A DNA stretch of 52,509 nt, from assembly GCA_910585405.1 (NCBI GenBank), contig CAJUDO010000022.1, forward strand, positions 1 through 52,509, read 5' to 3'. Positions 6,253 through 15,081 of this stretch are shown here, piece after piece (position 1 is the stretch's first letter; each line of letters begins with the position of its first letter). The notes beneath the pieces are model-generated. The model did not search any database. It was not told where the DNA came from and worked only from the letters and a program-made list of their open reading frames with translations. This stretch comes from an uncultured Peptococcaceae bacterium. Lineage in GTDB: Bacteria > Bacillota > Peptococcia > Peptococcales > Peptococcaceae. The position numbers and the translations under genes are program-made.

Positions 6253-6807
6253 TTATAACCACTCCCCTTCATCATAACCGCCAAAGGCTTCCGTCTGCCG
6301 GTCATAAGCAAATATTTTATTCTGGATGGTGGTCACATGAAGCCGTACTCCCTCAGGCTTGGGCAGGATATAGCCGTGATTTAACAGCTGCACCTGTAAG
6401 GAATCAGCCAGGCCCACAACGGTAGCCCGCATGGTCATATCCTGATTGTCTATCAACACCAATGTCTGGTCCGGGAAAATACTCCGAAACATTTCCTGCA
6501 TACCAGCAATGGTACCGTCCCACTGATTCTGCAAAATCTTCGCCTTTAAAATCAGCCGGTAATTCTCATCATCCAGCCGGGCCGAATACCCTTCCGGCTG
6601 AAAATTCAGCACCCGTCTGCGGCCTACAATCTCCCCCAGCATATCCAACTGATTGCCCACCGCATCCTCCAAATGAAAATGTTCATTCCAGGCATTCAGT
6701 ATATTCATCACATGCTGCAGCTTTTCCAGATAAACCGAAAGCATCGCCATATATTTGGGCTGCTCTCTGTGCTCTGAAGTAATGACATCCAAGTACTCCT
6801 CTATCAT
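6253..6807 (-). CDS. Baseplate wedge protein, P2 gpI / DUF2612-like
   Basis: A 184-aa protein following the gpJ-like gene with an ATGA overlap, the position of gpI in P2-type baseplates. The pattern GNQLDMLGEIVGRRR, then DDENYRLILKAKILQNQWDGT, and LPKPEGVRL near the end is typical of the DUF2612/YmfQ group. It should connect the baseplate wedge to the fibre-attachment protein encoded next. Confidence 0.85.
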   Translation of the reverse strand: MIEEYLDVITSEHREQPKYMAMLSVYLEKLQHVMNILNAWNEHFHLEDAVGNQLDMLGEIVGRRRVLNFQPEGYSARLDDENYRLILKAKILQNQWDGTIAGMQEMFRSIFPDQTLVLIDNQDMTMRATVVGLADSLQVQLLNHGYILPKPEGVRLHVTTIQNKIFAYDRQTEAFGGYDEGEWL

Positions 6808-7970
6808 GTGACCACCTCTACTGCAATATCCTCCATACTGATACGGGCCGCTTCCATCCGGCCAATTTCCAGCACCAGAGTAGCCTCCGCTCCCTTCCGG
6901 CCCGCCGTCAGACTTTCCACGTAGAAATTAGGCGGCTGGCCCAGCGCTTCCAGCACAGGCGCATTGAGATTGGCCGTATAAGCACTCTGCCCGATGGCCA
7001 GATTGTTGATGTACGCATAAATATTCTTCCGAATTGTTTCTGTGGTATCATCAGTATAGCCATCCAGCCCATGCACCTGCACACTGACCGCAAGATCCAC
7101 AGGCTGCGGCCGGTAAAAGCGGATGGGCGTGGTCACGCCATAAGCGCCCACAATCTCCACCACCACATCGCCGTTGGTATAGCAGCCCGGCGTTTTATGC
7201 AAATAAATCAGATTGGCCAGCTCTGCTTCCTCGCCGCCCTCAATGACCAGCGTGATCGAATGGGGCGGCAGGCCGTCTACCGTCTCGCTGGTATCGTTTT
7301 CATAGGCCGCATAGCGAGATACCCCTTCAGCATTTACAATGGCACCAATGGTACCGTCAAACACACTGCGGCTGGGATTGGCCACACTGGCTGCCTGTTT
7401 TACTCTCAACGCACTGTCACTCTCCTGCTCTGCCCCTGCTGTAGCTGCAGCCAGATTTTCCACCGCCGTCCATCCTTTGGTTGGCGTGACAATGGTAGTA
7501 ATATCTCCAGGACTGGCTAAAATCCGCCCCACGGTTCTACAGACAGCAGTAACCGCAACACTGCCGGTGGCACCGATGGTCACCGGCTCCGGCAGTGTCC
7601 ACTGATAACCCCGGCTGTCAGCCACAATGCCATTGATAATTTTCGTATAGGGCGTTCCGCTCACCTTCACTGTGCAGCTGGAATAGCTGGCGCTGGTGCG
7701 GTGAATCCCATTTAACGCTACAATCCTGTCTAATCCTTTTCCGACAGCGGTAGCAGGCGAATTATTATTATAGGCCAGCAATAAGGCCTGCTGCGTGTCA
7801 TAAAGCATTAAGGCAAAGGCTGAAATCAACTGATAGTCCTGGCTGTCATTTTCCAAATAGATATCCTGGCCGAATATCCGCTTCATATCTTCCATCAAAG
7901 AATCCCGGATGTCATGATAGCTTGCAATATGCAAGCCCGCCTCATCGATATATGGCGCTTCATAGCTCAT
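6804..7970 (-). CDS. Baseplate J-like wedge protein
   Basis: A 388-aa homologue of P2 gpJ / Mu gp47 / T4 gp6, the main baseplate wedge subunit. Visible hallmarks are the N-terminal IRDSLMEDMKRIFGQDIYLE, the DSALRVKQAASVANPS segment, then SRYAAYENDTSETVDGLPPHSITLVIEGG, and a C-terminal GYTDDTTETIRKNIYAYINNLAIGQ region. Length is normal. It overlaps both neighbours by 4 bp (ATGA), giving a translationally coupled baseplate block. Confidence 0.93.
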   Translation of the reverse strand: MSYEAPYIDEAGLHIASYHDIRDSLMEDMKRIFGQDIYLENDSQDYQLISAFALMLYDTQQALLLAYNNNSPATAVGKGLDRIVALNGIHRTSASYSSCTVKVSGTPYTKIINGIVADSRGYQWTLPEPVTIGATGSVAVTAVCRTVGRILASPGDITTIVTPTKGWTAVENLAAATAGAEQESDSALRVKQAASVANPSRSVFDGTIGAIVNAEGVSRYAAYENDTSETVDGLPPHSITLVIEGGEEAELANLIYLHKTPGCYTNGDVVVEIVGAYGVTTPIRFYRPQPVDLAVSVQVHGLDGYTDDTTETIRKNIYAYINNLAIGQSAYTANLNAPVLEALGQPPNFYVESLTAGRKGAEATLVLEIGRMEAARISMEDIAVEVVT

Positions 7971-8335
7971 ACTCCCACCTCCAATCCCATTGTTTCTGTA
8001 ATCTGGCCAAACTCGGTATCAATAACGGCCTCCGCTTTGTATACCCTCCCCGATATCTCACTTTGAAAGCTGCTGATACCGGTTACATGCGCTGTGCCAA
8101 GAATTCTTTCCTGCACCAAAAGGTCTATGGTTTGACGGCCATCCTCATTGCCCCGCTGCAGCAAAATCACCTGAAACAACGGCAGACCGTCCTCCAAATC
8201 CTCCCACCATTCGCCCAAAAGCAATTTGAGTCTGGTCTTTACCGCTTGGCTTACAGCCTCCTGCTTCTCTACATAGTTGAGATTACCCTGGCCAAAGGTA
8301 TAGTCTCCAGTACTTGTCAATTGTCTGTATCTCAC
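7967..8335 (-). CDS. Baseplate protein, gpW / gp25-like
   Basis: A 122-aa protein in the gpW position. Residues TSTGDYTFGQGNLNYVEKQEAVSQAVKTRLKLLLGEWWEDLEDGLP follow the gp25/DUF2634 pattern, where a short beta segment precedes a helix that ends in xxGEWxxDxxxGxP. It is expected to form the inner wedge ring around the hub. GTG 8335 has AGGAGG 6 nt upstream and overlaps the stop of the spike gene (GTGA). Confidence 0.85.
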   Translation of the reverse strand: MRYRQLTSTGDYTFGQGNLNYVEKQEAVSQAVKTRLKLLLGEWWEDLEDGLPLFQVILLQRGNEDGRQTIDLLVQERILGTAHVTGISSFQSEISGRVYKAEAVIDTEFGQITETMGLEVGV

Positions 8336-8955
8336 TGAGGTCCTCCTGTCTGGCCATCGGGACAAGTGTGTGTATGGCTTACCATATCCACACCGCCGGC
8401 CACCAAAGCGCCCTCCATAGTGCTGTCACCAGTTACAGTCAGCTTTCCTTTAATCGTTACACCCTCTCCATTTATATCAATGCCGACACCGGTTTTCTCA
8501 TGAAGAAGCTGCATACTATTCCTACTATACTGTACTAATCTCCTGGGCTGGCTCCAGGTACCCAAGATGGCAAAACCGTCGCTTAAATCATGACGTCGCT
8601 TCTCCATCTGGTTTTGCACCCCGCCGTTTTGCCACCAGGCATCTATGCACTGGTCCGCAAAAATTACCAGACATTCATCGCCTGCCTGAATTGGCAAGGT
8701 AATCACATAAGCCCCGGCCCTGGGCAGCACGATGGGAACGTCTAAAAGCTCCGGCAGCGGGATGGATACCGGTGTATAATCGCTGCCCGTCACCAGCTCC
8801 CGAATAGCCGGCTGCACTCTAACCGTCTGCTCCACACTGTCAAAGGCCTGAATAATCCCAGGCACTGCTACCCGTAAATTGGCCGACAAATTATCCTCAT
8901 TCTTTTTTTGCCTGTTCAGCTCACCGCCAATTGCCTGGCTAATATTCTGCGCCAT
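8332..8955 (-). CDS. Baseplate spike protein, gpV / Gp138-like
   Basis: Membrane-puncturing spike, 207 aa. The N-terminal part (GIIQAFDSVEQTVRVQPAI, then IPLPELLDVPIVLPRAG and QAGDECLVIFADQCIDAWWQNGG) matches the Gp138 N-terminal OB-fold. It is followed by a narrow beta region (GVGIDINGEGVTIKGKLTVTGDSTMEG) that would form the needle. The C-terminus, VSHTHTCPDG, carries the HxH motif that binds an iron ion at the tip of P2 and phi92 spikes. Confidence 0.88.
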   Translation of the reverse strand: MAQNISQAIGGELNRQKKNEDNLSANLRVAVPGIIQAFDSVEQTVRVQPAIRELVTGSDYTPVSIPLPELLDVPIVLPRAGAYVITLPIQAGDECLVIFADQCIDAWWQNGGVQNQMEKRRHDLSDGFAILGTWSQPRRLVQYSRNSMQLLHEKTGVGIDINGEGVTIKGKLTVTGDSTMEGALVAGGVDMVSHTHTCPDGQTGGPQ

Positions 8956-8973
8956 CAAATCACCTTCTCTTTC

Positions 8974-10467
8974 TTAAAACGGATTGCCGCCGGAATTAGT
9001 CAGCAGGGCTGGCAAATAGCCTGACTGGGTCATGGCTTCAAACTCGGCATACCAGTCATTGCCTCGGTTATCACCGCTATAGGTCACCTTGGCAAGCTTA
9101 TAAACCCCCTGCGGGTCCAGCCTGGTCTGTAAGGTGCCGATAGACAGCTGCCGCTCCTTGATGTATTGGCTGTCAATCTGTACACAACGCTCCACCTTAA
9201 GCTGTGGCAATAGCAAGCATTTCGCCTTGATTCCCAGCTCCGTCTGCTGGGGTTGTCCGATAAGCCCGCTTGACGGAGACAGCTTCAAGATCCTGTCCTT
9301 CGGCAAATCGGTAGCTTTTATAATGTTCACCTCACCGTTATGCATATAAAGCGTGGCCGCAGAACCCTGGGCAATCTGGTCCAAATAATCCTTGGCCATA
9401 CCAAAAAACACCTTGCCGCGGGGCAGGGTGCTTTCCTTTAAGCCATCGGATATGCTGTTTATTTTGACCGGAATGCTGGCCTTGGCTGCAATTTGCTCCA
9501 CCGCCTGCCGCTGGGTCATCCCCCGCTCTATATTGTTCGCGATAAAGCCAGCATTCAGAAACCGCTCACTGTCAGCCGCCAGAATTTCCATGATAAAATC
9601 AGTGCCATCCCAATGGCCAAAAGCCTGGATGATATCGCCCTGAAAAATTTCCCCATAATAGGCACCTTCATAACCAGCCTCCACATGGATAGTCGTGGCC
9701 TTGCGCAAAATGAAGGATTCGGCGTCCCGATTTACATTATAAATTTTTATCACTGAATATTGAATGTCCATCAGATAGGTCTTTACAATCTGAAAGGTGA
9801 TATGCAGATCGGTAAAGTCCCGACCGTTTCCGTTATCATCACTGACAAGAATGCGGCAGCGACGGCCAAACAGATAATCTCCTTTTTGCAGTGTATCTGC
9901 AAGAGGTGTCAGTTCCTCATAGGTGTAATCATAGGGAACCGTTGCCGTATAGCCGGCATGATTGTTTGTACTGCTGCTTACCTGCACCATACCCTTGCCC
10001 GTCTCCTGCACCTTACCTGTTTCATTGGCAATACCTAACAGCTGACAAGGGTCTAAACGGGTGGCCTTATCGGCGAAATTCTGCCGTACCTCATAGTGTA
10101 GGTGAATTCCGGTAGAATGACCGGTACTGCCAATATCGCCCACCTTCTGCCCCCGTCCGATACTCTGCCCTACCTGCCAGGGTGCCGGATTCCTCATATG
10201 ACCATAAATATGATAATAACCGTCATTACCCCGAATTACACAGTAGTTGCCAAAACCCTTGGCTTCATACTTCACCAGATAAATAGTTCCGCCGATGGTT
10301 GCCAGCAAATCGGGCTGGCCGTTTTTGCTGACCCAGCCGCCATCGGCCACCAAATCAATGCCGCCGTGAATGGCATTGCCAAACTGGGCCCGGCGAATAT
10401 TATACTTGCTGGTCACTCTGCTGTTTGCCATCCCGGAGGATAAGGGAAATAAATAACTAGCCACCAT
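8974..10467 (-). CDS. Tail hub protein with N-terminal M23 peptidase
   Basis: A 497-aa fusion. Residues ~1-150 form an M23 (LytM-like) zinc endopeptidase with the motifs HGGIDLV, YHIYGHM and HLHYEVR, so the zinc ligands are present. The remaining ~340 residues resemble contractile-tail hub proteins (gpD / XkdQ / gp27-like), including QGDIIQAFGHWDGTDFIMEIL, then ERGMTQRQAVEQIAAKASIPV. This would be a tail-tip lysin that opens peptidoglycan during entry. ATG 10467 (or GTG 10464) is chosen over the longer frame because a run of G lies directly upstream. Confidence 0.85.
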   Translation of the reverse strand: MVASYLFPLSSGMANSRVTSKYNIRRAQFGNAIHGGIDLVADGGWVSKNGQPDLLATIGGTIYLVKYEAKGFGNYCVIRGNDGYYHIYGHMRNPAPWQVGQSIGRGQKVGDIGSTGHSTGIHLHYEVRQNFADKATRLDPCQLLGIANETGKVQETGKGMVQVSSSTNNHAGYTATVPYDYTYEELTPLADTLQKGDYLFGRRCRILVSDDNGNGRDFTDLHITFQIVKTYLMDIQYSVIKIYNVNRDAESFILRKATTIHVEAGYEGAYYGEIFQGDIIQAFGHWDGTDFIMEILAADSERFLNAGFIANNIERGMTQRQAVEQIAAKASIPVKINSISDGLKESTLPRGKVFFGMAKDYLDQIAQGSAATLYMHNGEVNIIKATDLPKDRILKLSPSSGLIGQPQQTELGIKAKCLLLPQLKVERCVQIDSQYIKERQLSIGTLQTRLDPQGVYKLAKVTYSGDNRGNDWYAEFEAMTQSGYLPALLTNSGGNPF

Positions 10468-10792
10468 CTTCCCCCCAAACCAATACAAAATCACTGCCCA
10501 GCTGACTGGCGCCCGGATATTCCGCTCCGGTGGGATTGACCTCTACTACCGTCAGATAGCCTAACCCCAAATAGCCGTACTGGGCCAACAGATTGCCGCC
10601 CTTTAACAGCGGCAGATTGGATAAGAGCATGACGCCGTCCTTTCCGGTAATATCCATGGTCCAATAGCCGGGCACTTCCCGAAATGATAAGCCGATGGTC
10701 AGCTCCACATTGTGCTCCCATAAGGGCAGCACCGTCTTAAAGGTCTGATTGGGCTGGCTGGTCACCGGCAATACATAAGGATTTTGTAACAT
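10457..10792 (-). CDS. Baseplate plug-like protein (DUF6983 type)
   Basis: A 111-aa all-beta protein. NQTFKTVLPLWEHNVELTIGLSFREVPGYWTMDI, with a conserved central Trp, and the ending GSDFVLVWGED fit the small baseplate plug family found between the Dit-like and hub genes. GGAGG lies 6 nt before ATG 10792. It overlaps the hub gene by 11 bp. Confidence 0.75.
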   Translation of the reverse strand: MLQNPYVLPVTSQPNQTFKTVLPLWEHNVELTIGLSFREVPGYWTMDITGKDGVMLLSNLPLLKGGNLLAQYGYLGLGYLTVVEVNPTGAEYPGASQLGSDFVLVWGEDGG

Positions 10793-10802
10793 CTCACGCC
10801 TC

Positions 10803-11330
10803 CTAACCAAATAGCTGGCTTAATATAGACTGGTCTGCCGGCTGCATGGCAATGACGCCATTATCAGTGCTGCCGGTGGTCTGGGTGCGCTTGGATATCT
10901 TCACCGTCTGCACCTGCGTCACCAACAGCTCCTGCATCGTCACAGTACACTCCATGCCATAAATGGTATTGACATCATCAGGCGCCACAATACTCTTGAT
11001 CAGCATATTGTCATAGGCCTGTAACCTGGTATGCACCCGAAAGGGGATACGGGAAGCCTGCAGCTCCAACAATACCCGATAAGCCGATACCGACTTAGTA
11101 TAGGCTCTGGTAAACTGACTGGGAATCACAGATTCCACCGCATCACTCATCTTGATATGCATGGTCAACGTTTTGGGTTCCAAATACGCATGGTCCGCCA
11201 CGTTAGCGCCCTGCTGCACCGGATGACTGGTGATCTTCATCTCACTGGTATGCTCCATATCCAAAAAAGCATCAAAGAAATAGCCGGCAATATTAGTTTT
11301 CACATAAATTAATTCGCTGCCCTCTGACAT
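10803..11330 (-). CDS. Dit-like / tail-tube terminator baseplate protein
   Basis: A 175-aa protein with a predicted beta-rich N-terminal domain (AFLDMEHTSEMKITSHPVQQGANVADHAYLEP) resembling Dit-like hub domains of contractile tails. It has a Thr/Gln-rich C-terminus and lies directly after the tape measure gene, the usual place for the protein that joins the tube end to the hub. GGAGG is 9 nt before the ATG. Confidence 0.7.
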   Translation of the reverse strand: MSEGSELIYVKTNIAGYFFDAFLDMEHTSEMKITSHPVQQGANVADHAYLEPKTLTMHIKMSDAVESVIPSQFTRAYTKSVSAYRVLLELQASRIPFRVHTRLQAYDNMLIKSIVAPDDVNTIYGMECTVTMQELLVTQVQTVKISKRTQTTGSTDNGVIAMQPADQSILSQLFG

Positions 11331-11342
11331 AAGCTATTCCTC

Positions 11343-12881
11343 CTATTCCGGCACCTTCACTGCATTTTGAAACCACCCGCCGCTGAACTGATTTAAGATG
11401 GTCTGCTGCAGCTGACTTGCCACCCCATAAGCAATGGCATTGGCATCCGTCCCGTTTACCACAAAAGTATTGTTTATCTCTGCCTTATTCTCCTGATTAA
11501 TTTCTCTGCGGTTATCATTGGTGATGGCCTGCTTTACCTGCTTCGCCGGCACAGTAGGCCCTGCCACAACGGGCAAAGTAAGCTGCTTTGGCTGTTCTTG
11601 ATGATTCAGCATCTGCAGCCAGGAAAACGGATTCCACTGATTCATGTTTTTACTCTCTGCAGTTTCCGTTTTTTCTATTTGTGTCTTTCCTCCACCATAT
11701 CGCTCTAACCGTTCCAGCTCCGCAGCTTCGGTCGTGCCATTTATGGCATAGAGAACACGCTTGAGCCACTCCGGCGGTTCATTCTTTAAAATCTTATCCA
11801 GCAACTCCACAATAAAGGCTAAGCCGTCGGCAATCGTAGAAACCACCGTATCCACACCCAGCAGGGCATTTTCCAATATGGTGAAGCCCGTCTTTTCCTT
11901 CACTGTTTCGTTTAAGGCCTTCCACTTTTTTCCCAAGGTATCAAAAAGATTGCCGGTATTCTCTAAAAGCTTCTGTATGCTCTGAAAGCTCTTGCTGCCA
12001 AAATCCAATTGGTCCAGCTGGAACCAGGTATCGCCCAACAGACTTTGGCCACCCCGCTTCCAGGTATAGAAATCATCTAACAATAACAATACCGCACCAA
12101 TGGCGGCAATCATCAGGGTAAATGGGTTGAGTGCCGTAAACCCCAAAGCGGCAATGGCCGCCATGGCAAGCTGCATTTCAGCCGGCAGCCGTTGAATCAT
12201 ATCAATGAGGTCGCCAGCGCCTTCCACACCAGCCAGAACAAGACGCAGAATCCAAGAAAATACCTGTGCCACCTTTGCGCCCCATTCCTCCGCCACGTTT
12301 CGGCCATTGTCATTGATGCTTTTCAGCTTAGCCTGAATCCGGGACAGTGGCCCCTCTAGATACTTACTGAGATAGTAGGCAATATAGCGCCCCATATAGC
12401 GCAGCAAAAGCTGCAACCGCTGGAACTCAAACTGTATATCTCTGAGCCTTTTCAGCTCCTCGTCAATCTCAGCCCCGCCTTCTAGTTTGGCAGCATCGCT
12501 GCGCAGCCTTAGAAATCGCGTCCGGAGCTCGGGATTGGCAGCTACATCATAGATACTGTCCATACTCTCGCCCATAGCGGCCAAACTATTCTGTAAGCTG
12601 CGGGCATTTTCTTCCGTCATCCACATACGACGGGCAAACTTCTCAGTCTCCAAATCCGCCTTGGCCACACCTGCCACATAGGCAGCCACACCGGCAGTCA
12701 TACTGCTAAGGGCTGCTACAGTAACCTTGGCGCCCTTCTCTGCGTTTTTACCGATAGCTTCTGTCATCTTGGCCGCCTTTTCCTCAAAGGCCTTTACTTT
12801 TCTGCTGGCCGCCTGATAGGCTCCCTCATCTACTTCAAAACCCAGGCTGACTAAGAACTCTTTTAAGATATTGCGCGCCAT
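11343..12881 (-). CDS. Tail tape measure protein
   Basis: A 512-aa protein that sets tail length. It has a helical, charged N-terminus (YQAASRKVKAFEEKAAKMTEAIGKNAEKGAKV), a hydrophobic centre (MQLAMAAIAALGFTALNPFTLMIAAIGAVLLLLDDFYTW) that may enter the host membrane, and a polar C-terminus. The length is short for the family, so a short tail is expected. Its ATG overlaps the stop of the frameshifted chaperone (TAATG). Confidence 0.85.
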   Translation of the reverse strand: MARNILKEFLVSLGFEVDEGAYQAASRKVKAFEEKAAKMTEAIGKNAEKGAKVTVAALSSMTAGVAAYVAGVAKADLETEKFARRMWMTEENARSLQNSLAAMGESMDSIYDVAANPELRTRFLRLRSDAAKLEGGAEIDEELKRLRDIQFEFQRLQLLLRYMGRYIAYYLSKYLEGPLSRIQAKLKSINDNGRNVAEEWGAKVAQVFSWILRLVLAGVEGAGDLIDMIQRLPAEMQLAMAAIAALGFTALNPFTLMIAAIGAVLLLLDDFYTWKRGGQSLLGDTWFQLDQLDFGSKSFQSIQKLLENTGNLFDTLGKKWKALNETVKEKTGFTILENALLGVDTVVSTIADGLAFIVELLDKILKNEPPEWLKRVLYAINGTTEAAELERLERYGGGKTQIEKTETAESKNMNQWNPFSWLQMLNHQEQPKQLTLPVVAGPTVPAKQVKQAITNDNRREINQENKAEINNTFVVNGTDANAIAYGVASQLQQTILNQFSGGWFQNAVKVPE

Positions 12882-13147
12882 TATCCCTGCACCCCCTCAC
12901 GCGCTCTCACATATTCGCTGATAACCTGCTCATTGGCGCTTTGTATCGCCATCATCTCATGAATGTCCGCCAAATCGTCTAAGGTATAGGTACCGTCCCA
13001 CAGTTCATGCTGCTTCCAGTATCCGGCGATTACGGGACTAAAGAGGTATTCGCTGACATTCCCTGCTCTGTAAAGGATTCCATCGAGTTCTCCGGCAATT
13101 CCTCCGGCTCTTCCAGAGTAATCCCCAGCCAGGAGAGGAGCCCTGTA
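12881..13147 (-). CDS. Frameshift extension of the tail assembly chaperone
   Basis: An 88-codon frame without its own start codon. It becomes joined to the chaperone by a -1 shift at the heptamer T TTT TTT (13153-13147). In the -1 frame the text continues YRAPLLAGDYSG, then GNVSEYLFSPVIAGYWKQHE and a helical end (DDLADIHEMMAIQSANEQV), stopping at TAA 12883-12881. The fused product would be 213 aa. This is the G/GT arrangement that many tailed phages use to load the tape measure. Confidence 0.75.
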   Translation of the reverse strand, partial: YRAPLLAGDYSGRAGGIAGELDGILYRAGNVSEYLFSPVIAGYWKQHELWDGTYTLDDLADIHEMMAIQSANEQVISEYVRAREGVQG

Positions 13148-13521
13148 AAAAAATCCCCATACTGAAACTCCATCACCCTAGCTAAAAGTGTGCCGAATAA
13201 CAGCATATCATCCTCCAAGTCTTCCACTTGAAAATGCCCATTGCTATCCACCACAGGTGTCCAGCCGCCTTTTAATTCCTCGCTGACTGCCGACAGCAAT
13301 TTCATCTGCAGCCCTTCCAAGTCTTCCATGCTCATCATGGACTTTTCTCTTCCATTCTGGAGCCTTGCCGGCAGGAAATCCCCCAAAGCGGCGATTAAGA
13401 AATCTGCCGGCAGAGCTTTGGTCAGAAGTTCCACCAAAATGGCATAGGCTCTGGCCGCCGGTAATTTTTGCAGCCGAAAGCTCCGGCCCTCTACGATAAT
13501 CTGTTTTGTACGTTCTACCAT
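13030..13521 (-). CDS. Tail assembly chaperone (short form)
   Basis: A 163-aa cytoplasmic chaperone encoded between the tail tube and tape measure genes, the position of gpG. ARAYAILVELLTKALPADFLIAALGDFLPARL and DDMLLFGTLLARVMEFQYGDFF are mainly helical, as in this group. The last ~38 residues (after the T7 slippery site) are replaced in the frameshifted form. The SD is weak but present (GGAGG 8-10 nt upstream). Confidence 0.8.
   Translation of the reverse strand: MVERTKQIIVEGRSFRLQKLPAARAYAILVELLTKALPADFLIAALGDFLPARLQNGREKSMMSMEDLEGLQMKLLSAVSEELKGGWTPVVDSNGHFQVEDLEDDMLLFGTLLARVMEFQYGDFFTGLLSWLGITLEEPEELPENSMESFTEQGMSANTSLVP
13147..13153 (-). promoter_or_regulatory. Slippery heptamer T TTT TTT for -1 frameshift
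   Basis: In the zero frame the codons read GAT TTT TTT ACA, so the seven T are positioned as X XXY YYZ. The -1 frame downstream is open for 88 codons up to the tape measure start, while the zero frame ends at 13030. Confidence 0.7.
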
Positions 13522-13533
13522 TATTTTTCCTCC

Positions 13534-13965
13534 TTATGCCACGTTCTGCTGACAATCGGCAATCATCAGACTATAACTGTTATGCTGTCCCTGGGCTGCA
13601 TAGTTGCGGTCCGGCAGCTTCTGAAAGGCCATTTCTTTCATGACAATCTGCTCATGAGTAGTGGGACTAGACAGGGTACCTGTCATCTGGGCCCACTCAA
13701 TTGTCGCCGCTGTTTCCAGATAGTTATACCACTTTAGCAGTGTTTGATTGGCCTCTGAATCCTGCTGCAGCTGCAAGGTCGCTGTGGCGGAGCGGTCCTT
13801 GATTTTGCTCGTCATCACCCTGCCATCCGCCGCCGTATCCATGGCGGTTCTGTCATTGCGCATATTGATTGCTATAGAGCCCAGGCCCTGCCCGGTTAAG
13901 GTCAGCACACCCAAGGACGGATGCCGCAGAGTTAAAACGCAATCGGTAAAAGAATATACACTCAA
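13534..13965 (-). CDS. Tail tube protein (DUF3277)
   Basis: A 143-aa tube subunit of the DUF3277 family: SVYSFTDCVLTLRHPSLG, then MRNDRTAMDTAADGRVMTSKIKDRSATATLQLQQDSEAN. It directly follows the sheath gene, as in other myophages of this type, and should polymerise to the inner tube inside the sheath. The length is typical. Confidence 0.9.
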   Translation of the reverse strand: MSVYSFTDCVLTLRHPSLGVLTLTGQGLGSIAINMRNDRTAMDTAADGRVMTSKIKDRSATATLQLQQDSEANQTLLKWYNYLETAATIEWAQMTGTLSSPTTHEQIVMKEMAFQKLPDRNYAAQGQHNSYSLMIADCQQNVA

Positions 13966-13977
13966 GTCTCACACCTC

Positions 13978-15081
13978 CTAACGATTCACTACAACGCCAA
14001 TGACCACACTTTCGATGGCACCGGCAGTTTTCACACAGACATACAGATTGGGCGCAATGCGGGCATCTCTGTCGGCCTGGGACTGCGCATTGATATCCTC
14101 GGCCAAAATCAAATAACCTTTGCTCAGCGTATCGCCCGCTTCCAAGGTCAGAACCTTGCGTCCTGTCCAATTTCCAGGCGCCAAATAACCCTTTGTTACC
14201 ATCTCTTCGCAGGGGTCTGTGATGGCGCTGATCAGAATTTCCACTCCATCCTGAGTCTGTGCTATCTTGGGCAGTGTGGTCAGCTGGTCCATAATGGCAA
14301 GCTCGATATGATTGACTAGCATATCCAAATAGATTACATCATCGAAGCTGATGCCATTGACCATCTTGCCACTGCGCAGCACCGTATAATAATAGCCCTG
14401 GGTCACATAGACATTGCCGCCTGCAGATAAGATATTGCTTAACAGATTGCTGTCCATGTCTCCTTCCGGCTTTACCCCCACCAATGATTTTAAAGCTAGG
14501 GTATAAGCTGCGGAACCTTTATAGTTTGCGCCCATAGCATAACCCATTAATGCCGCTGTTGCACTTTCCTGACTGGCGTATAACGTCAGCGTCCGGCTAT
14601 ATTTTTTTGCCTGCATGGCTTTCATAGCAGCTAGGTATGTTTCTTTGTCACTTACCTGATAAAACCAGACGCTGCTGACACTGCAGCTTTCCACATAGGC
14701 GGCAATGGCATCTGCATCCTCTATGGAGAGCGTATCAGCTACCGCTTTAGTAAAGGTCGCCACATACCACTCACTGTTGGCTGCGCGACAGGCCTGCAGC
14801 GCTTCTAAAGCTGTCTCATCCTCCCCAATCAGTCCTACTGCCAGCAAATCCGGCGCAGGAGACTGGGCGAAGTATAATACTGCCGCCTGATACTCGGCGC
14901 TGTTTGTGGTAAAGCCTGCCTCGGCCATAGCGTCCACGCTGCTGTAAAAGACCACTTCCCCGTCCTGATTCACAGTACTGTTACTGCCAATCAACAGCCC
15001 GATATTAAATTCCTTTCTGGGCGCGCTCATGGCGCTTACTTCTGCTTTCACATTCACAATATCACTTAATGGTAAACTCAA
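13978..15081 (-). CDS. Tail sheath protein (DUF3383)
   Basis: A 367-aa contractile sheath subunit of the short DUF3383 type. The N-terminus (LPLSDIVNVKAEVSAMSAPRKEFNIGLLIG) and a Rossmann-like middle with SVSSVWFYQVSDKETYLAAM fit the family. The end (APNLYVCVKTAGAIESVVIGVVVNR) would supply the strand exchanged with neighbouring subunits. This gene shows the phage is a myovirus. It overlaps the upstream gene by ATGA. Confidence 0.92.
   Translation of the reverse strand: MSLPLSDIVNVKAEVSAMSAPRKEFNIGLLIGSNSTVNQDGEVVFYSSVDAMAEAGFTTNSAEYQAAVLYFAQSPAPDLLAVGLIGEDETALEALQACRAANSEWYVATFTKAVADTLSIEDADAIAAYVESCSVSSVWFYQVSDKETYLAAMKAMQAKKYSRTLTLYASQESATAALMGYAMGANYKGSAAYTLALKSLVGVKPEGDMDSNLLSNILSAGGNVYVTQGYYYTVLRSGKMVNGISFDDVIYLDMLVNHIELAIMDQLTTLPKIAQTQDGVEILISAITDPCEEMVTKGYLAPGNWTGRKVLTLEAGDTLSKGYLILAEDINAQSQADRDARIAPNLYVCVKTAGAIESVVIGVVVNR

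Noticed and set aside
13100..13147. Independent gene for the second chaperone frame
   Set aside because: No ATG, GTG or TTG with SD in that frame near the overlap; the T7 site in phase makes frameshifting more likely.
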